A DNA stretch of 64,000 bases from Aerococcus sanguinicola (GCF_001543145.1 NZ_CP014160.1:124001-188000); one strand, 5' to 3'; positions 9,050-18,872 are shown, counted from the first letter of the stretch. A program made the numbers and translations. The notes: generated by a model from the letters alone, not told the origin.

Positions 9050-9928
9050 CTACCCCTTTACTGCACCTTGCGTTAAACCTTTTACCATATTCCGTTGGCC
9101 GAAGATAAAGATAGCCAAACTTGGTAGCATACAAATTACAACTCCTGCAACCATGAGCACCATGGACTGAGAATCAACACTGTTGAGCATGCCAATCCCA
9201 ACTTGAACCGTCCGCGCCTGGTCATTATTGGTAACGAGGAGTGGCCACATGTACATATTCCAACCCGATAAGAAAGATTGTACGGCCATGGCGCCAATTG
9301 TTGGTTTCAATAGCGGCGTCATAATGGTGAACAGGAAGCGGATATCAGAGCAGCCATCGATCTTAGCTGCCTCGTAAATTTCATAAGGGAAGTTCTCCAA
9401 GGCTTGGCAGCACAAGAAAATATTGAAGGCTGAAACCATATAAGGAACGATGAGCACAATTAAGGTATCATTCCAGCCCCAAGAAGAGACCATCAAGAAT
9501 TGGGAAATAATCACTGCCTCCCCTGGAATCATCATGGTCGATAGGATGAGTGCGTAGATAATCTTCTTGCCCTTAAATTCAATAAATTGGAAGGCGAAGC
9601 CAGCCAATAGTGAGGTAACGATCTGCGAAGCTGTGATAGCTAGGGAAACAATGAGGGAATTTTTGATATAAGTGGCAATTGGCGCCATGGAGAAAACATC
9701 GACAAAGTTAGTCAAAGTAATTTCTTGCGGAATGAGGATGCTTTCTGGATTATAGAGTTCACTAGCTGGTTTGATAGCCATTAAGAAGGCATAAATCAAA
9801 GGGAACATCACGAAGAGCCACATGATCACATTTAAGATTAAGAGCCACCAGCGATTCTTGGATTTACCCCGCGGCGGATTAGCTTGTTCTTTCTTTAGAC
9901 TTTTGTCTTGACTGAGTACGGATTCCAT
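9050..9928 (-). CDS. ugpE: Sugar/glycerol-3-phosphate ABC transporter permease, UgpE type
   Basis: A 292-residue inner-membrane protein with about six hydrophobic segments. The cytoplasmic EAA loop, EIYEAAKIDGCSD near residue 185-200, contacts the ATPase. The positively charged N terminus (KSKNR near residue 22) precedes the first segment. It overlaps the upstream permease gene by one base (TAATG), so the two are translated together as a heterodimeric channel. Confidence 0.9.
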   Translation of the reverse strand: MESVLSQDKSLKKEQANPPRGKSKNRWWLLILNVIMWLFVMFPLIYAFLMAIKPASELYNPESILIPQEITLTNFVDVFSMAPIATYIKNSLIVSLAITASQIVTSLLAGFAFQFIEFKGKKIIYALILSTMMIPGEAVIISQFLMVSSWGWNDTLIVLIVPYMVSAFNIFLCCQALENFPYEIYEAAKIDGCSDIRFLFTIMTPLLKPTIGAMAVQSFLSGWNMYMWPLLVTNNDQARTVQVGIGMLNSVDSQSMVLMVAGVVICMLPSLAIFIFGQRNMVKGLTQGAVKG

Positions 9929-10815
9929 TAATGGTCTAGCCCCTTTCTGACTCTAAACATGATAAAGGTGAGTAGCATAACGATGAGGAATAAGATAACC
10001 GATTCCGCTGAAGCAAAACCGTAGCGGTAGTTCATAAAGGCATTGCGGTAGATATCATAGACAATCACGTTGGTCGCTTCACCAGGGCCACCCTTGGTCA
10101 AGATATTGATTTGTCCGAAACCTTGGAAGGCATTAATAATATTGGTGACCAGAACGAAGAACATAGTCGGTTTCAGGGATGGGAGGGTAATATTGGTAAA
10201 TTGTTGGAAAGAGTTAGCCCCATCAATCGAAGCCGATTCGTAGAGGCTATCATCAATACTAGCCAAGCCCGAACTAAAGTATAAGAAGTTCATCCCGCTA
10301 TTCAACCAGCCGGTCAAAATACCAACTGCAATTAAAGCCAAAGTGGGATCGGTCAGCCAGTTAACCGACATGTTAAAGGCCTGGTTGATAATCCCAATTG
10401 ACGGATTCAACATGACCTGGAAGATCATAGCCATCCCTGCCGAGGCAATAGCCATGGGCATGGCATAGGAAGTTGAGAAAAACTTCAAACCAGGGAAAGT
10501 TTTCTGGCAGAGCAAGGCGGTCGCGAAGCCGATAACCACTCCCGTCGCCACCACAATCAGTACAAATTTAAGGGTTACAATGATTGAGTTCCAAAAACTA
10601 GGGCTTTGAAACAATTCAATATAATTATCGAATAAAATAAATTCTGTGCTCCGTCCCATTCCGTCTGTTAAGAAACTACTCCGGACGATGGTTTGGATAA
10701 AGGGCCAGAACATAAAGAGCACTAAGATTAAAATGGCTGGAATCAGGTAGGTATAACCTTGCAGCTTCTTCCAGGTGCTCTTTTCTTTTTTAACCATAGG
10801 AATATTTGCTTCCAA
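9928..10815 (-). CDS. ugpA: Sugar/glycerol-3-phosphate ABC transporter permease, UgpA type
   Basis: A 295-residue partner permease with about six membrane segments and an EAA-type loop, LYESASIDGANSFQQF near 205. The TTG start at 10815 follows AAGGAG with eight bases' spacing; an ATG six codons in (10797) lacks a clear ribosome site. A stable hairpin between this gene and ugpB probably lowers expression of the membrane subunits relative to the binding protein. Confidence 0.9.
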   Translation of the reverse strand: MEANIPMVKKEKSTWKKLQGYTYLIPAILILVLFMFWPFIQTIVRSSFLTDGMGRSTEFILFDNYIELFQSPSFWNSIIVTLKFVLIVVATGVVIGFATALLCQKTFPGLKFFSTSYAMPMAIASAGMAMIFQVMLNPSIGIINQAFNMSVNWLTDPTLALIAVGILTGWLNSGMNFLYFSSGLASIDDSLYESASIDGANSFQQFTNITLPSLKPTMFFVLVTNIINAFQGFGQINILTKGGPGEATNVIVYDIYRNAFMNYRYGFASAESVILFLIVMLLTFIMFRVRKGLDH

Positions 10816-10838
10816 TCCGATCTCTCCTTCTAAAAGAA

Positions 10839-10870
10839 TAAATAGCTGAGAGATAGCACCCAGCTATTTA
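10839..10870 (-). terminator. Intercistronic hairpin between ugpB and ugpA
   Basis: TAAATAGCTG and CAGCTATTTA form a stem followed by TTCTTTT on the minus strand. Such hairpins after a binding-protein gene act as partial terminators or 3'-end stabilisers in many ABC operons. Confidence 0.65.
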
Positions 10871-10891
10871 TGGCATCATCGAGCTTTCGAC

Positions 10892-12247
10892 TTATTTGTT
10901 AACCTTGTTGTAGTTTTCAAGGGCAGAATTAGTTTGGTCAGCCATCCGTTTCACCGCATCAGCTGGTGCATCAGACCCATTGAGCAAGCTTTCTAATTCA
11001 GCTTCATAGATTTGACGAGCTTCTTGGTTGACCCCTGAAATAGCCCCTTGGTCGGATGGTTCAGAATCGTGTAATTGGTTAATAGCTGTTTCAAATTGTG
11101 GGAATTCCTCCAAGTTCTTCTTGAACTCTTCTTCTTCGTGGGAGTTTAAGTTAACTGGGAAATAACCCGTTGCCGCATTCCACTTAGCTTGGACTTTTGG
11201 TGATACAAGGTATTCGATGAATTTCCAAGTCGCATCTTTCTTGGCATCATCTCCGGAATCGATCATCCAGAGGGAAGCCCCACCGATTGATACCCCTTGG
11301 TCATCTTCAGCTGTTAGACCGGGATAATAAGCCGTTCCAACTTCGAAGCGGTCGTTCACTTCGGTTAAGATTTGACGGAGATTGGCAGTTGAGCCAACGG
11401 TCATTGCCGATTGACCTGAAACAAATTCAGGTTGTCCACCTTCGCGGCCTACATTCGGCATATAGCCCTTCTCTTCGCCTTCATTCCACATTTCGAGGAC
11501 ACGTTCCATCGAGCCATTATCATCGAAAACAACTTCCGTTGGTGCGGATTCCCGACCGTTGCCGTTGTTGAACATATCTTCGCCCATCTTATTGATCCAT
11601 TGCTCAATATACCAACCATAGACTCCAACTGAGATAGGCATGGTGACGCTCTCTTGTTCAGTTAATTTATCTGCATTCTCAAAGATTTCTTCCATGTTAG
11701 AAGGTGCTTCGGACATACCAGCCTTTTCAAGGACATCCTTGTTGTAGTATAAGATCGGTGTGGATGAGTTAAAAGGCATGGAGTGGAGCTGGTCATCCAA
11801 GCTATAGTAAGCTAAGAGGTTAGGTTCTAATTGGCTTAAGTCAAAGTTGTTCTTATCAACATATTCTTGAACAGGAACCGTTAGTCCTGAATCAATCATA
11901 AAGGCAGTCCCCTGCTCAAAAACTTGAACCAGGTCTGCCCCTACCGCTTCACCAGAAGCAGAAGATCTTAACTTGGTCAAGGTTTCATCATAAGTCCCTT
12001 GGTACTGGGCATTGACGAAGACTTCATCTTGGGAATTGTTAAAGTCTGCCACTAACTCATCTAGAGCTTTCCCTGTTTCTCCGCCCATGCCATGCCAGAA
12101 AACAAGTTCAGTCTTACCTTCACTGTCAGCAGAATTGGCTTGGCCAGAATCTGCACTGCCAGCGTCGCCAGAATTACCGCAAGCTGCTAAAAGCAAGCTG
12201 AGCCCGGATAAAATCACGGTTGATTTCAATAATTGATTAAATTTCAT
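10892..12247 (-). CDS. ugpB: Extracellular solute-binding lipoprotein, UgpB type
   Basis: A 451-residue CUT1 solute-binding protein. The N terminus MKFNQLLKSTVILSG leads into the lipobox LLLAACGN, giving lipid-anchored Cys23 after signal peptidase II cleavage. A Ser/Gly/Asp-rich linker follows, then the binding fold starting ELVFWHGMGGE. The clusters around it (glycerophosphodiesterase, polyphosphate genes, Pho-box-like repeats) point to glycerol 3-phosphate or glycerophosphodiesters as ligand. A sugar ligand is possible on family grounds alone. It is the first gene of the operon, and GGAGG precedes the ATG. Confidence 0.9.
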   Translation of the reverse strand: MKFNQLLKSTVILSGLSLLLAACGNSGDAGSADSGQANSADSEGKTELVFWHGMGGETGKALDELVADFNNSQDEVFVNAQYQGTYDETLTKLRSSASGEAVGADLVQVFEQGTAFMIDSGLTVPVQEYVDKNNFDLSQLEPNLLAYYSLDDQLHSMPFNSSTPILYYNKDVLEKAGMSEAPSNMEEIFENADKLTEQESVTMPISVGVYGWYIEQWINKMGEDMFNNGNGRESAPTEVVFDDNGSMERVLEMWNEGEEKGYMPNVGREGGQPEFVSGQSAMTVGSTANLRQILTEVNDRFEVGTAYYPGLTAEDDQGVSIGGASLWMIDSGDDAKKDATWKFIEYLVSPKVQAKWNAATGYFPVNLNSHEEEEFKKNLEEFPQFETAINQLHDSEPSDQGAISGVNQEARQIYEAELESLLNGSDAPADAVKRMADQTNSALENYNKVNK

Positions 12248-12311
12248 TTTATTCTTTCCTCCAAAGATTTATTTAAGCTATCTGTATTGTAACCATCCAT
12301 TATTAAATCAA

Positions 12312-12358
12312 TGTAAATTCAGCGTAAATTTTACATGAATATGTAAAAAATGTGTAAA
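12312..12358 (-). promoter_or_regulatory. Candidate Pho boxes (two pairs of TTTACA direct repeats)
   Basis: Read on the minus strand, TTTACA occurs at 12358-12353, 12347-12342 and 12317-12312, and TTTACG at 12328-12323. Within each pair the repeats are exactly 11 bases apart, and the pairs are 30 bases apart. PhoP of Gram-positive bacteria binds TT(A/T/C)ACA-type repeats with an 11-base period. A weak TACAAT -10 lacking a good -35 lies between the repeats and ugpB, as expected for an activated promoter. The motif match is seen; PhoP binding is inferred. Confidence 0.6.
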
Positions 12359-12398
12359 TCCTCCCCGCTTTTTACTACAGACTTTCCACAGTCTCCGT

Positions 12399-12404
12399 TA
12401 TACT
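12399..12404 (+). promoter_or_regulatory. Candidate -10 of the ppx-ppk promoter
   Basis: TATACT lies 45 bases before the ppx ATG with no convincing -35 at 17 bases. A TTTACT-containing stretch and the Pho-box-like cluster lie upstream, so joint control with the divergent ugp operon is possible. Confidence 0.4.
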
Positions 12405-12448
12405 AGGACTAGACAGTGAAAAAAGTCTAGAAACGGAGTGACCCTATC

Positions 12449-13996
12449 ATGAAAGAAAGAATTGGCCTCGTCGACATCGGTTCCAATACCATCCGTCTGA
12501 TTGTGGTGGATATTGACGACCATTTTGGCCTGCATGAAATTCAAAATATTAAGATCCCAGCCCGCCTATACCACCACTTAGATGAAGAAAGTATCATGGA
12601 CCAAGCCGGGATTGACCTACTCTGCCAAATCCTCGATAACTTCGCCCACGAAAGCCAGATCCTGAAGGCAGACAAGCTCCTCCCCAAGGCCACCGCAGCC
12701 ATCCGCCAGTCCAAAAATTACCAGGAAATTTTGGATACGGTCAAAGAGCGCACAGGCATCACGATCGATATCGTCTCCGGTGACAAGGAAGCTTACTACG
12801 GTTACAATGCGATCATCCACACCATGTCCGACCACGATGCGCTGACCATCGATATCGGCGGGGGGTCAACTGAAATTACCTATTTCAAAAACAAAGAAAT
12901 TCAAGCTTCCCACTCCTTCCCTTTCGGTGCGGTCTCCCTAACGGAAAAATTCTTTGCTGACAAGGACCATGACGATAAGTCCGCCATCAAAAAAGCCCGC
13001 AAATTTGTACGCAAACAATTTACCGACTTCGACTTCATTAAAGAAGCCCAGCTACCCATTATTGCTGTGGGTGGGTCAGCCCGTAACGTCACCCGGGTCC
13101 ACCAACTCCAGCACGACTACCCCTTGGCCGGTATCCATAATTATCAGATGTCTGAAGAAGACCTCGAAGATACCCTGGACCTCTTTCTCTCCTTGTCCGA
13201 TAAAGAACTACGTAAATTGGACGGACTATCAACCGACCGGGCGGATATTATTACTCCAGCTTGCCTAGTCTTTAGCGAATTGATGGCCTGTGTCCAAGCC
13301 CCCTGCTTTAAATTCAGCCAATACGGTTTACGCGAGGGCATCCTCTATGAATATATTGAAGACCACTACCCTGCCCCCTACGATATCTTCCACATCCAGA
13401 GACAGACCATTGAGGGCTTAACCAACACCTACCACTTCTCCATGGCAGACCACGCCCAACGCGTGGATATCGTCCGCCAAGTCTATACCTGCCTCAGCCA
13501 GCAGGAATTCTTGGACTGGAATGAGCAAGAGAAACGCCTGCTCATCTATGGCGCCTACCTCTATTTCTGCGGCCGCTTTATCGAAAGAGGATCCGCCTCC
13601 CAACACACCTTTTACCTGCTATCCAACTCCAACATGAATGGTTTCGACCACAAAGAGCGGGTGGCTATTAGCCTCATTGCTTCCTATAAAAATAAGACAC
13701 TCTTTAAACAATACAGCGAAGAATTCCAAGACCTCTTCACAGAAGACGAATTGGATCGGATCCAAGCAATGGGCGGTTTAATCAAGTTTTCAGAGTCTCT
13801 CAATGACTCACACTTCAATATTATAAGTTCAGTTGATATGATTATTCAAAATGATACATTAATTTTACGTATTTTTTACAATGGTACGTTAATATCAGAA
13901 GTGTACCGTGCGGAAGATCAGAAGAAACATATTGAGCGGATTATTGACCGAGATATCCAGCTCGATTTTATTCCGACGACTGCGCATAATCTATAA
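12449..13996 (+). CDS. ppx: Exopolyphosphatase / Ppx-GppA phosphatase
   Basis: A 515-residue member of the Ppx/GppA family, which uses an actin-like ATPase fold to release phosphate from the end of polyphosphate (or from pppGpp). LVDIGSNTIRL (7-17) is the first phosphate loop and TIDIGGGSTEITYF (near 130) the second. The C-terminal HD-like helical region from about 310 is the extension seen in long Ppx enzymes. It lies 28 bases before ppk1, so synthesis and breakdown of polyphosphate are encoded together, divergent from the ugp uptake operon. Confidence 0.9.
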   Translation: MKERIGLVDIGSNTIRLIVVDIDDHFGLHEIQNIKIPARLYHHLDEESIMDQAGIDLLCQILDNFAHESQILKADKLLPKATAAIRQSKNYQEILDTVKERTGITIDIVSGDKEAYYGYNAIIHTMSDHDALTIDIGGGSTEITYFKNKEIQASHSFPFGAVSLTEKFFADKDHDDKSAIKKARKFVRKQFTDFDFIKEAQLPIIAVGGSARNVTRVHQLQHDYPLAGIHNYQMSEEDLEDTLDLFLSLSDKELRKLDGLSTDRADIITPACLVFSELMACVQAPCFKFSQYGLREGILYEYIEDHYPAPYDIFHIQRQTIEGLTNTYHFSMADHAQRVDIVRQVYTCLSQQEFLDWNEQEKRLLIYGAYLYFCGRFIERGSASQHTFYLLSNSNMNGFDHKERVAISLIASYKNKTLFKQYSEEFQDLFTEDELDRIQAMGGLIKFSESLNDSHFNIISSVDMIIQNDTLILRIFYNGTLISEVYRAEDQKKHIERIIDRDIQLDFIPTTAHNL

Positions 13997-14024
13997 GTTT
14001 TAAACTTAGGAAGGGTTGTAAACT

Positions 14025-16166
14025 ATGACTGAAGACAAAGCGAAAGATATTAAGAATCCGGACTACTATGACAACCGGGAAGTTTCCTGGCTATCCTTTA
14101 ACTACCGGGTCCTCCAAGAAGCAGCGGACAAAAGAAATCCCCTGCTCGAACGTTTGGGCTTTTTAGCCATCGGCAGCTCCAATCTCGATGAATTTATGAT
14201 GGTGCGGGTAGCTGGCTTACAAGACCAGTCCCACATGCAGGGCGATACCCGGGACTCGAAGAAGCACTGGACGCCCGACCAACAGCTTGACGCCATTGCC
14301 AAGGCCAACCGAGAAAATGTGGACTACCAATACAAACTCTTGGACCGCTTAACCCAAATTTGTGCTAAAAACAAGATCCACTTCAGTCCGGTTGATAGTC
14401 TAGGCGATAAGGAAATTGACCAAGTTAAGCAATACTTTAACGAACAAATTTTCCCTGGCTTAACCCCTCTAGGCATCGATGCTTATCGGCCATTTCCCAA
14501 TTTAAATAACAAGGTCAGCAACTTGTTCGTCAACCTGCAGAGTGACCAAGGCGAAGAGATTGCCATTGTACCGATTCCCCAGCTCTTGGACCGCTACTAC
14601 CATTTTGAAAAGCAGGGCCAGCACTACCTAGTTGACCTCCACGATATCGTCCAATATTTTATCGGGGAACTCTTCCCTGGCTACCAGGTGCTAAGCAGCT
14701 TCTACTTCAGAGTGACCCGGAATGCGGACCTGGAATTACATGAAGAAGGGGCCCAGGACCTCTTAGTCGTCATCGAAGACTATCTTAAGAAGCGTCGCAA
14801 TGGGATCGCTGTACGGATTGAATTCGACCAACGCCAAGTGGATCCTGAGAGCTTCCATCAAAATGTGGCCTTCCTCATGGATGAGCTCCAACTCCAGGAC
14901 CGCGATGCTTACTTCTTGAACGGTCCCCTCGACTTAACTGGTCTCAACGAAGCGGTCGACCTCTTAGAGGATGCTTTCCCAGAAATGACCTTCAAAGACT
15001 TCAGCCCCGTCTACCCACCTGAACTGGAACATGAAGGGCTCTTCGAATATATTGAGAAAAAAGACCTCTTCCTCCACCACCCCTATGATTCCTTCGACCC
15101 AATTGTCGAATTTATCTCCCAGGCAGCTGATGATCCGGCGACCATCGCTATTAAGATGACCCTCTACCGGGTATCCAGCGACTCGCCCATTGTCAAGGCC
15201 CTCAAACGAGCTGCAGAGAATGGCAAACAGGTCACCGTCCTAGTCGAACTTAAGGCCCGCTTCGATGAAGAAAATAACGTACAATGGGCCAAGGTCCTCG
15301 AAGAAGCTGGCTGCCATGTCATCTATGGGAAGTCCCACCTCAAGACCCACAGCAAGATTTCCCTCGTCGTTAAGCGCCAAGGCAAGCAACTTAAGCGCTT
15401 TGTCCACCTTGGAACAGGTAACTATAATGATAAAACGGCCCGGGGCTATACCGATATGGGCGTGCTCACCACCAATCCTGAAATCGGTGAAGATGCCACC
15501 AACTTCTTCAACTATCTGAGCGGCTATGCGGAACAACCCGACTACCACCACCTCCATGTTTCGCCTTTCGATATTCGCGATTCTTATATCGAAGATATCA
15601 ATGACGAAATCGAAATGCATAAGAAATATGGGAATGGTAAGATCATCGCTAAGATGAATTCACTCACTAGCTTGGATATTATCCGTAAGCTCTATGAAGC
15701 CAGCCAGGCCGGTGTCCAGGTTGACCTCATCATTCGCGGCATCTGCTGCCTGATCCCAGGCATTCCCGGCCTTTCCGACAATATCCGGGTCATCTCTGTC
15801 GTTGGCCGCTTCCTCGAGCACAGCCGGATCTACTACTTCCATAATAACGGCCAGGAGAAACTCTTCTTGTCTTCAGCAGACATGATGACCCGCAATATGA
15901 TTCGCCGGGTGGAGATTGAATTTCCGATCTTGGATCCTTCTATCCACAATGAAATCATGAACATCCTCAAGGTCTATTTTGCTGATAATACTAAGGCCCG
16001 CTACAAGCTCCCCGACTCTTCCTATGCCTATGTCCAAAACGATAAGGCAGAAGTCTCTGCCCAAGAAGAGTTCATGAAAAAGGCCCTGGCCAAGAAATCC
16101 AGCCAAGGCCCTAGCCAAGCCAAGAAAAGATGGTTCCAGCGCTTACCCTTCTCCTTTAGAAAATAG
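14025..16166 (+). CDS. ppk1: Polyphosphate kinase 1
   Basis: A 713-residue PPK1 of full length. It polymerises the gamma-phosphate of ATP into polyphosphate through a phosphohistidine. The N-terminal NREVSWLSFNYRVLQEA is a family hallmark. KTHSKISLV places the autophosphorylated histidine at His442, and HLGTGNYNDKTARGY (near 465) is the conserved ATP-site segment. The C-terminal 30 residues are basic and Ser/Pro-rich, perhaps a variable tail. AGGAAGGG precedes the ATG. It forms an operon with ppx. Confidence 0.95.
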   Translation: MTEDKAKDIKNPDYYDNREVSWLSFNYRVLQEAADKRNPLLERLGFLAIGSSNLDEFMMVRVAGLQDQSHMQGDTRDSKKHWTPDQQLDAIAKANRENVDYQYKLLDRLTQICAKNKIHFSPVDSLGDKEIDQVKQYFNEQIFPGLTPLGIDAYRPFPNLNNKVSNLFVNLQSDQGEEIAIVPIPQLLDRYYHFEKQGQHYLVDLHDIVQYFIGELFPGYQVLSSFYFRVTRNADLELHEEGAQDLLVVIEDYLKKRRNGIAVRIEFDQRQVDPESFHQNVAFLMDELQLQDRDAYFLNGPLDLTGLNEAVDLLEDAFPEMTFKDFSPVYPPELEHEGLFEYIEKKDLFLHHPYDSFDPIVEFISQAADDPATIAIKMTLYRVSSDSPIVKALKRAAENGKQVTVLVELKARFDEENNVQWAKVLEEAGCHVIYGKSHLKTHSKISLVVKRQGKQLKRFVHLGTGNYNDKTARGYTDMGVLTTNPEIGEDATNFFNYLSGYAEQPDYHHLHVSPFDIRDSYIEDINDEIEMHKKYGNGKIIAKMNSLTSLDIIRKLYEASQAGVQVDLIIRGICCLIPGIPGLSDNIRVISVVGRFLEHSRIYYFHNNGQEKLFLSSADMMTRNMIRRVEIEFPILDPSIHNEIMNILKVYFADNTKARYKLPDSSYAYVQNDKAEVSAQEEFMKKALAKKSSQGPSQAKKRWFQRLPFSFRK

Positions 16167-16253
16167 GGAAATAAGCAGTAAGTATTGATTTCCTGCTCTC
16201 TTTCATGTAATATTCGAGAGAAACAATAAATTAAAAAGCGAGGTAAAGCATCC

Positions 16254-17882
16254 ATGTTAACTGTCAGCAATGTCAGTTTGCATTTCTCAGATCGCAAACT
16301 TTACGACAATGTGAATTTAAAATTTACCCCCGGTAACTGCTACGGCATTATTGGGGCCAACGGAGCAGGTAAATCAACTTTTCTTAAAATCCTATCCGGT
16401 GAAATCCAACCCTCAACTGGCCAAGTCAACTTAGACCCGAATGAACGCCTATCGGTCCTCAGCCAGAACCACTTTGGCTTCGAAAACTATACCGTGATCG
16501 ATACGGTGATCATGGGGAACAAAGAACTCTACGAGGTCAAAAATGAAAAAGATGCCATCTATGCCAAGGCTGATTTCACCGAAGCAGACGGCATCCGTGC
16601 CGGCGAATTGGAAGCCCAATTTGCTGAAATGAATGGCTGGGAAGCCGAGTCTGAAGCGGCCCAATTACTCACTGGCCTCGGCATTGAAGAAGCCGTCCAC
16701 AACCAATTAATGAGCGAATTGGACGAAAAAGATAAGGTCAAGGTCTTACTGGCCCAAGCCCTCTTCGGCAACCCCGATGTCTTGCTTTTGGACGAGCCGA
16801 CTAATGGTTTGGATGCCGCATCTATTGAATGGCTGGCCGACTACCTGATCGACTATGAGAATACCGTGATCGTTGTTTCCCACGACCGCTACTTCCTCAA
16901 CCGGGTCTGTACCCATATTTGCGATGTGGACTTTGGGCGGATCCAGCTCTATGTTGGTAACTATGACTTCTGGAAGCAATCTTCTGAATTAGCCGCTAAA
17001 TTGCAGGCCGATGCCAATGCTAAAAAAGAAGAAAAAGTCAAAGAACTCAAGGAATTTATCGCCCGCTTCTCTGCCAACGCCTCCAAGTCTAAACAGGCGA
17101 CTTCACGGAAGAAGATGCTGGATAAGATTGAACTCGACGATATCCGTCCTTCCAGCCGTAAGTATCCTTTTGTCGGCTTTGAACCTGAGCGCGAAATCGG
17201 TAACGACGTCCTCACTGTTGAAGGGCTGTCTAAAACGATCGACGGGGTCAAAGTTCTCGATAACATCACCTTCAACCTCAAAAATGATGATAAGGTCGCC
17301 TTCGTGAGCCGCAACGACGCTTCCGTTACCGCCCTCTTCAAGATTATCATGGGCGAGATGGAGCCTGATTCTGGTAGCTATAAATGGGGTGTTACTACCT
17401 CTCAAGCCTACCTCCCACGGGACAGTTCTAGCGAGTTCGATGGCCGCCAAGACACTATCTTAGAGTGGCTCTGGCAGTATGCTAAGACCCCTGAGGAGCA
17501 GGATAATACCTTCTTGCGCAGCTTCCTCGGCCGGATGCTCTTCTCAGGCGACGATGTCAATAAGCAAGTCAATGTCTTATCTGGCGGGGAAAAGGTTCGC
17601 TGCCTACTCTCTAAGCTGATGCTTTCTAAGGCTAATGTTCTGGTCATGGATGACCCAACCAACCACTTAGACTTGGAATCCATCACCAGCCTCAACGAAG
17701 GGCTCATCCGCTTCAAGGGCGTCCTGCTCTTCAGCTCCCACGACCGGGAATTTCTTTCTACTATTGCCAACCGTGTCATCCATGTCAGCGGCAATGGTAT
17801 GGTAGACCGTATCGACACGGGTTACGAAGATTATCTCAATAATCCAGATACCCAAGAACGCGTCGACCAACTTTATAACTAA
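16254..17882 (+). CDS. ABC-F family ATPase (YkpA/YbiT group)
   Basis: A 542-residue soluble protein with two ABC cassettes and no membrane part. Family members act on the ribosome, some in antibiotic resistance, others in translation control. The first cassette has Walker A GANGAGKST (near 35-43) and Walker B LLLDEPTNGLD. The second keeps LSGGEKVR and LVMDDPTNHLDLE, but its Walker A position reads SRNDASVTALF, with the lysine missing. This degenerate second site appears to be a trait of the YkpA/YbiT group. The linker near 235-300 is charged. A strong terminator follows. Confidence 0.88.
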   Translation: MLTVSNVSLHFSDRKLYDNVNLKFTPGNCYGIIGANGAGKSTFLKILSGEIQPSTGQVNLDPNERLSVLSQNHFGFENYTVIDTVIMGNKELYEVKNEKDAIYAKADFTEADGIRAGELEAQFAEMNGWEAESEAAQLLTGLGIEEAVHNQLMSELDEKDKVKVLLAQALFGNPDVLLLDEPTNGLDAASIEWLADYLIDYENTVIVVSHDRYFLNRVCTHICDVDFGRIQLYVGNYDFWKQSSELAAKLQADANAKKEEKVKELKEFIARFSANASKSKQATSRKKMLDKIELDDIRPSSRKYPFVGFEPEREIGNDVLTVEGLSKTIDGVKVLDNITFNLKNDDKVAFVSRNDASVTALFKIIMGEMEPDSGSYKWGVTTSQAYLPRDSSSEFDGRQDTILEWLWQYAKTPEEQDNTFLRSFLGRMLFSGDDVNKQVNVLSGGEKVRCLLSKLMLSKANVLVMDDPTNHLDLESITSLNEGLIRFKGVLLFSSHDREFLSTIANRVIHVSGNGMVDRIDTGYEDYLNNPDTQERVDQLYN

Positions 17883-17883
17883 C

Positions 17884-17926
17884 AAAAAAGCGTGAAATCA
17901 TGAGCTCGTGATTTCACGCTTTTTCT
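17884..17926. terminator. Bidirectional terminator between the ABC-F gene and coaA
   Basis: AAAAAGCGTGAAATCA pairs with TGATTTCACGCTTTTT around TGAGCTCG. Both convergent genes can use it. Confidence 0.9.
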
Positions 17927-18860
17927 AATACTTTTTCATCCAGAGTTGGTCGATATAATGGTTGTCCCGCTTATGGATTACCATATCAGCCCGGTTGCGA
18001 GTGGGTAGGATGTATTCATTTAAATTGACCAGGTTAATCTCTTGCCAGATTCGCTTGGCTTCTGCCATGGCCTGGTCTTCCTCCATCTGACTATACCGGT
18101 AATGGTGGTTATCAGGGTTCTCTGCTGCCTTATGCATGAGCATCTTGAAGCGCTCATAATACCAGCGTTCAATACAGGCCGTATCGGCATCCACATAGAT
18201 TGATAGGTCTGCAAAATCGCCCACAAACACTTGCTCCTTGTCATCCAACTGGAGCACATTAATGCCTTCAACAATCAAGATATTGGGATTCTTCAAGACC
18301 TGCTTAGCCCCCTCGACAATATCATAATTCTCATGGGAATAAACAGGAAAGGCAATATTCCGTTTGTTATTCTTCACATCCGTCAGAAATTGCAGAAGTT
18401 TGGGCATATCATAGCTTTCAGGGAAGCCCTTGCGATTTAGAATCCCCCGTTTAACCAATTCCTCATTAGGATAAAGAAAACCATCAGTCGTGACTAAGTC
18501 CACATTTAAATCAGGGAAGGCCTGGGATAAAAAGAGCCGCAAGAGACGGGCGGTGGTTGACTTGCCGACCGCTACCGAGCCTGAAATCGCAATCATAAAG
18601 GGTGGAACCTCGGCTTCAATTCCTAGGAAGTGGTTGCGCCGCCGCTGCAAACGGCTATAATTGTCACGGTAAATAGCAATTAATTGGGTCAGGGGCTCAT
18701 AGACTTCCAGGGCATCTGTTACCGACAATTCATCATTGAGGGAGATAATCTTTCTCAATTGTTTCTCCGTTAAATGAATTTCAATCGAGGGGTGAACTCG
18801 TTCCCGGTAGTCTCGCCATTGGACGCGGTCAATAATATGATAGGTTTCTGCTTCAATCAA
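17925..18860 (-). CDS. coaA: Type I pantothenate kinase
   Basis: A 311-residue enzyme, close to the Escherichia coli length. It phosphorylates pantothenate in the first committed step of coenzyme A synthesis. GSVAVGKSTTARLL near residue 97-110 is the P-loop. VTTDGFLYPNEEL (near 130) and VIVEGINVLQ-like LIVEGINVLQL (near 205) are typical of CoaA rather than CoaX. The citrate lyase cofactor built by CitG/CitX also derives from dephospho-CoA, though no direct link is implied by position. It lies 12 bases after the thioesterase gene. Confidence 0.95.
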   Translation of the reverse strand: MIEAETYHIIDRVQWRDYRERVHPSIEIHLTEKQLRKIISLNDELSVTDALEVYEPLTQLIAIYRDNYSRLQRRRNHFLGIEAEVPPFMIAISGSVAVGKSTTARLLRLFLSQAFPDLNVDLVTTDGFLYPNEELVKRGILNRKGFPESYDMPKLLQFLTDVKNNKRNIAFPVYSHENYDIVEGAKQVLKNPNILIVEGINVLQLDDKEQVFVGDFADLSIYVDADTACIERWYYERFKMLMHKAAENPDNHHYRYSQMEEDQAMAEAKRIWQEINLVNLNEYILPTRNRADMVIHKRDNHYIDQLWMKKY

Positions 18861-18872
18861 AACAATTCTCCT

